64,000 nucleotides of DNA from Chroococcopsis sp964623815 (GTDB lineage: Bacteria; Cyanobacteriota; Cyanobacteriia; Cyanobacteriales; Microcystaceae): NCBI GenBank assembly GCA_964623815.1, contig CAZUVR010000010.1, positions 25,391 through 89,390 of the forward strand. Reading direction: 5' to 3'. This document shows, in pieces, positions 61,866 to 64,000 of this stretch (positions within the stretch are counted from its first letter, which is position 1; each line of letters begins with the position of its first letter). The notes below the pieces were generated by a model. It was not told the DNA's origin and did not search any database. It saw only the letters and a list, made by a program, of their open reading frames with translations. The translations under genes and the position numbers were made by a program.

Positions 61866-62982
61866 AATGCACTTTCAAGGAATTTTTGAAAGAGGGTATA
61901 TCTACCAACGCCCGTAGAAAAATTCCACGGGCCCCATTAATGTCGCGTTCAAGTTTTTTGCCATCAATTTTCGATTGAATTATCTTTCTGCCACCAAGGT
62001 TTTGAACTATCTCGCCAGTCCAGCTAACAGTTTTTGATGTGTAAGCTTCACAGCAGTCTATTACTGTTTTGCCTGTTTCAAAAGCTTTATATTTGAGGAA
62101 TTGCTTAAATCGGTAATGCGACCAATTCAACATCTGGCGAACTGATTTCGAGCGAATCTTTCTACTACTTTTAACCACCATTTCTGATACTTCAAAAGTA
62201 GGTAAAAGAATCACATCAAAATTATCGACTAAAAACCTAGCCACTTTATGATGTAGTTCATCGATTAGATTCCTAATCTTCATCCTTAATCTATCGGCGG
62301 CTTTTCGATACCTTAATCTTTTTTTCGACTTAACCTTGGTTGAGCGTGAAATTAAATCATCGAGGTGATGACATAACCTTTGAATTCTACCTATATCTCG
62401 GTTGCCAATCCAACCAAATGAATCGGGAGAGAACAAAGTGAGAAACGAACGTACTCCGGGGTCAAGTGCAACGATTCTCCCTTGGTTATCGGGTACAGAA
62501 CGTCGCACTTCATGGGAAATCGTCAGATAGTATTGCCCGTTAAGGCATACTAACCGACTATCTCCAAGCTTGTCGGGCAATGTTTCAGTGTAGTGTAATT
62601 GCCCTAATATTGTGTGATATATTCCGGTTTGATTAATAGCACTTTTGGGAATATAACAAGACTGTTTTTTATCTTTACGGGAGCGAAATTTAACTCTTTG
62701 AATTTCTCCCGTTTTTAAATACTTTTTCTTAGCATTACTGACAGAGGTACAAGCGTCCTTAATAGCTATCGATTTAATTTGATAAGGAACGGATTTAGTC
62801 CAATCTGGTAACGATTGTATAATCTCCGTTTTGATAGCTTTCCAGTTAGCTTTTGTGTCGGGCTGTTGAAGATACTCAACAGTTTTATTGAAAACGAAAC
62901 GGGACACGCCGAACCATTGTTTAATCGTCTTCTTCTGCTGAGTCGTTGGATATATCCTTATCTTCTTTGATTTTCTTACAAT
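61861..62982 (-). CDS. tnpB: TnpB nuclease of the IS607-type element, zinc finger lost
   Basis: About 373 residues from the point where homology starts (KKIRIYPTTQQKKTIKQWF). The RuvC residues are visible: Asp in VALDPGVRSF, Glu in LLPTFEVSE, Asp in LERDINGARG. The zinc finger that normally lies before the last Asp (two CxxC pairs) is replaced by EAYTSKTVSWTGEIVQNLGG without the cysteines. No ATG is available where the protein should begin; the frame is open far upstream inside tnpA, so the start is a non-standard codon such as ATT 62982 or depends on translation of tnpA, which it overlaps by about 60 bases. Confidence 0.8.
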   Translation of the reverse strand: MVRKSKKIRIYPTTQQKKTIKQWFGVSRFVFNKTVEYLQQPDTKANWKAIKTEIIQSLPDWTKSVPYQIKSIAIKDACTSVSNAKKKYLKTGEIQRVKFRSRKDKKQSCYIPKSAINQTGIYHTILGQLHYTETLPDKLGDSRLVCLNGQYYLTISHEVRRSVPDNQGRIVALDPGVRSFLTLFSPDSFGWIGNRDIGRIQRLCHHLDDLISRSTKVKSKKRLRYRKAADRLRMKIRNLIDELHHKVARFLVDNFDVILLPTFEVSEMVVKSSRKIRSKSVRQMLNWSHYRFKQFLKYKAFETGKTVIDCCEAYTSKTVSWTGEIVQNLGGRKIIQSKIDGKKLERDINGARGIFLRALVDIPSFKNSLKVHC

Positions 62983-63529
62983 ACTTTTGGAGTCCGTGCA
63001 TTCTACAAGAGAAGATGTGAAGTATTGACAATAAATCTGCGGTAAGTTCTGATTCGGGACTATGAACAGTTTGGTCGAGAACCAAGATTTGTCCACCGTT
63101 TCGCTCGACCATGTACTGTATGAGGTCGAATCCAAACCGGCAGAGTCGGTCACGGTGGGCAACAATAATCGTGAGCTTATCTCCCTGCAATAATCTGTCC
63201 AATATGGTTCTAAGCCCTTTTCTTTTGAAATTGAGTCCGCTACCGATGTCAAAGATGATTTCTGCTTCCCCGTAGAATGACCGCATGAAGCTGACTTGTC
63301 TATCCAGGTCGTTTCTTTGTTTGACGGAACTGACTCGGCAATAGCAAATAAGGGAAGCTCTAGTTGCACCATTGATGTAGGAGTGGACATCGTAGAGACG
63401 TTGCCCCGCTTCATTTTTGATGCTCTTGATTTTCCCAAGGTCTGCATATTTTCTAAGTGTATTTGGATGAAACCCTAAGATTTCAACCGCTTTTCTAAGT
63501 GGTACATACATATGAATATATGTTAGCAT
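62921..63529 (-). CDS. tnpA: IS607-type serine recombinase (TnpA)
   Basis: 202 residues. An N-terminal MerR-like helix-turn-helix (VPLRKAVEILGFHPNTLRKY) is followed by a small resolvase domain: ICYCRVSS with the catalytic Ser near 67, ERQV-equivalent DLDRQVSF, and AHRDRLCRFGFDLIQ. IS607 recombinases move the element by serine-recombinase chemistry with little target specificity. ATG 63529 lies in the terminal repeat; ATG 63511 (MYVPLRK) is the more usual start for the family. Confidence 0.88.
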   Translation of the reverse strand: MLTYIHMYVPLRKAVEILGFHPNTLRKYADLGKIKSIKNEAGQRLYDVHSYINGATRASLICYCRVSSVKQRNDLDRQVSFMRSFYGEAEIIFDIGSGLNFKRKGLRTILDRLLQGDKLTIIVAHRDRLCRFGFDLIQYMVERNGGQILVLDQTVHSPESELTADLLSILHIFSCRMHGLQKYCKKIKEDKDISNDSAEEDD

Positions 63530-63543
63530 ATGTAAGCAAAAAT
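63522..63543 (+). repeat. IS607-type terminal inverted repeat, tnpA side
   Basis: Partner of the repeat at 61844-61865. Its last two bases are the AT of the ATG that appears to open the downstream Uma2 fragment. Confidence 0.75.
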
Positions 63544-63946
63544 GAGTAAAAGGTTCGCTAGTTCCCTACCCTTGAGCGAGGAGCAGTTTTATCAGCTTTG
63601 CGCTGATAATCGAGACTTGCGGCTGGAGCGCACCGCAGAAGGAGATATTATTATCATGCCACCAACTGGAGGAGCAACAGGCAATAGAAACGTTAAAATT
63701 GTTTATCAATTACAAGCATGGCAAGAACAAACTGGGTTAGGTATAGCTTTTGACTCCTCTACTGGTTATCGTTTACCTAACTCTGCGGTTCGCGCTCCTG
63801 ACGCTTCCTGGATAACTTTAGAAAAATGGGATTCGCTCACCTCGAGCGAGAGGGAAAAGTTTTTACCCTTTTCTCCCGACTTCGCCATCGAGTTAATTTG
63901 TCCGGATGAAATAGTCGCCCCGACCCGTCAAAAGATGATTGAATAT
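63542..63946 (+). pseudogene. Uma2-family (DUF820) endonuclease, interrupted at both ends
   Basis: The frame reads LSEEQFYQLCADNRDLRLE, IIIMPPTGGATGNRN, WQEQTGLGIAFDSSTGYRLP, APDASWITLEKW and FAIELICPDEI, the standard order of Uma2 restriction-endonuclease-like proteins. The ATG at 63542 has no ribosome binding site and lies at the edge of the IS607-type repeat, so the original start is probably the one at 61810. At the 3' side the family block QKMIEYL is cut: after ATTGAATAT the sequence becomes an IS200/IS605-type end, and about 60-70 C-terminal residues are missing. The gene looks inactive. Confidence 0.8.
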
Positions 63947-64000
63947 TTGACACTCCCCTGCCTAAAGGCGAGGGGATTCTTGGCTCATAGAGATTACTTG
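63947..64000 (-). mobile_element. End of an IS200/IS605-type element (tnpB side), running off the window
   Basis: TTGACACTCCCC followed by a hairpin (TCCCCTGCC/GGCGAGGGGA with TAAA loop, about 63954-63977) and ATTCTT is the 3' end sequence typical of cyanobacterial IS200/IS605-family elements, read here in reverse. The element's tnpB would lie beyond 64000 on the minus strand. On the minus strand the end reads ...GTGTCAA, in line with the TCAA cleavage site known for ISDra2. Confidence 0.7.

Larger units (their letters stand above)
61844..63543. mobile_element. IS607-type insertion sequence with TnpA serine recombinase and TnpB
   Basis: The element is about 1.7 kb. Its ends carry near-perfect 22-base inverted repeats: read outward, GTTAGCAAAAGTTAGCAAAA at 61865-61844 and GTTAGCATATGTAAGCAAAA at 63522-63543, with three differences in 22 positions. 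Inside are a serine recombinase gene and an overlapping tnpB. Exact cut points are not certain by a few bases. It sits in the 5' region of a Uma2 gene. Confidence 0.75.

Noticed and set aside
62982..63447. Open frame extending tnpB upstream for 155 codons (MQTLGKSRAS...)
   Set aside because: It runs antiphase inside the recombinase gene, is Ser/Thr-rich without any family signature, and TnpB homology begins only near 62982.

Overview
The window is chromosomal DNA from a cyanobacterium. The octamer GCGATCGC (HIP1) recurs throughout (for example near 269, 6105, 7263 and 8267), and the gene set is cyanobacterial: ndhA-I-G-E, PatA-type response regulators, a Pix/Pil chemotaxis operon, DUF3747 and DUF3318 proteins, and a Tic55/PAO-like Rieske oxygenase. 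Type IV pilins and pilus-type chemotaxis genes suggest a motile strain, probably one of the larger-genome lineages. I cannot name the genus. I saw no rRNA, tRNA or CRISPR array.

Layout. 1-7.8 kb: a periplasmic thioredoxin-like protein, a beta-CASP nuclease, a Rieske oxygenase, a sterol-desaturase-type hydroxylase with a small partner, cysteine synthase and a secreted helical protein. 7.8-12.6 kb: membrane genes (two DUF202, two CadD-like, a prohibitin) around an orphan sulfonate-type binding protein. 12.9-16.9 kb: a SNF2 helicase with a SWIM-finger protein. 17.0-30.2 kb: three type IV pilins and a fourth co-directional gene behind a perfect CRP-type operator, followed on the opposite strand by five tandem O-GlcNAc-transferase-like (SPINDLY) genes, two of which share 737 identical bases. 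30.3-41 kb: prfB with its programmed frameshift, a DUF3747/SPOR protein, murD, a second cysK, a pseudo-receiver, ndhA-I-G-E ending at a clear hairpin terminator, a glycosyltransferase-like gene and a double PPK2 kinase. 41.5-52.2 kb: a complete pilus/phototaxis-type chemotaxis operon (G-H-I-J-L plus an extra CheW) followed by a second G-H-I trio without its own receptor or CheA. 52.3-61.7 kb: an MFS-HAD-NurA run, an RTX protein, an overlapping cofH-cbiX-dndE operon, DUF3318 with a previously unlisted 59-residue gene, a DnaJ-pentapeptide protein and KDPG aldolase. 61.7-64 kb: a Uma2 nuclease gene apparently split by an IS607-type element and cut at its 3' side by the end of an IS200/IS605-type element.

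The most promising system is the pilus block: a CRP-controlled minor pilin operon beside an actively recombining array of five OGT-like glycosyltransferases, with a pilus chemotaxis operon about 11 kb further on. My inference is that the array may glycosylate pilins or other surface proteins, and that gene conversion within it may diversify the enzymes. The doubly interrupted Uma2 locus and the orphan dndE overlapping a cofactor operon are the next most unusual points.
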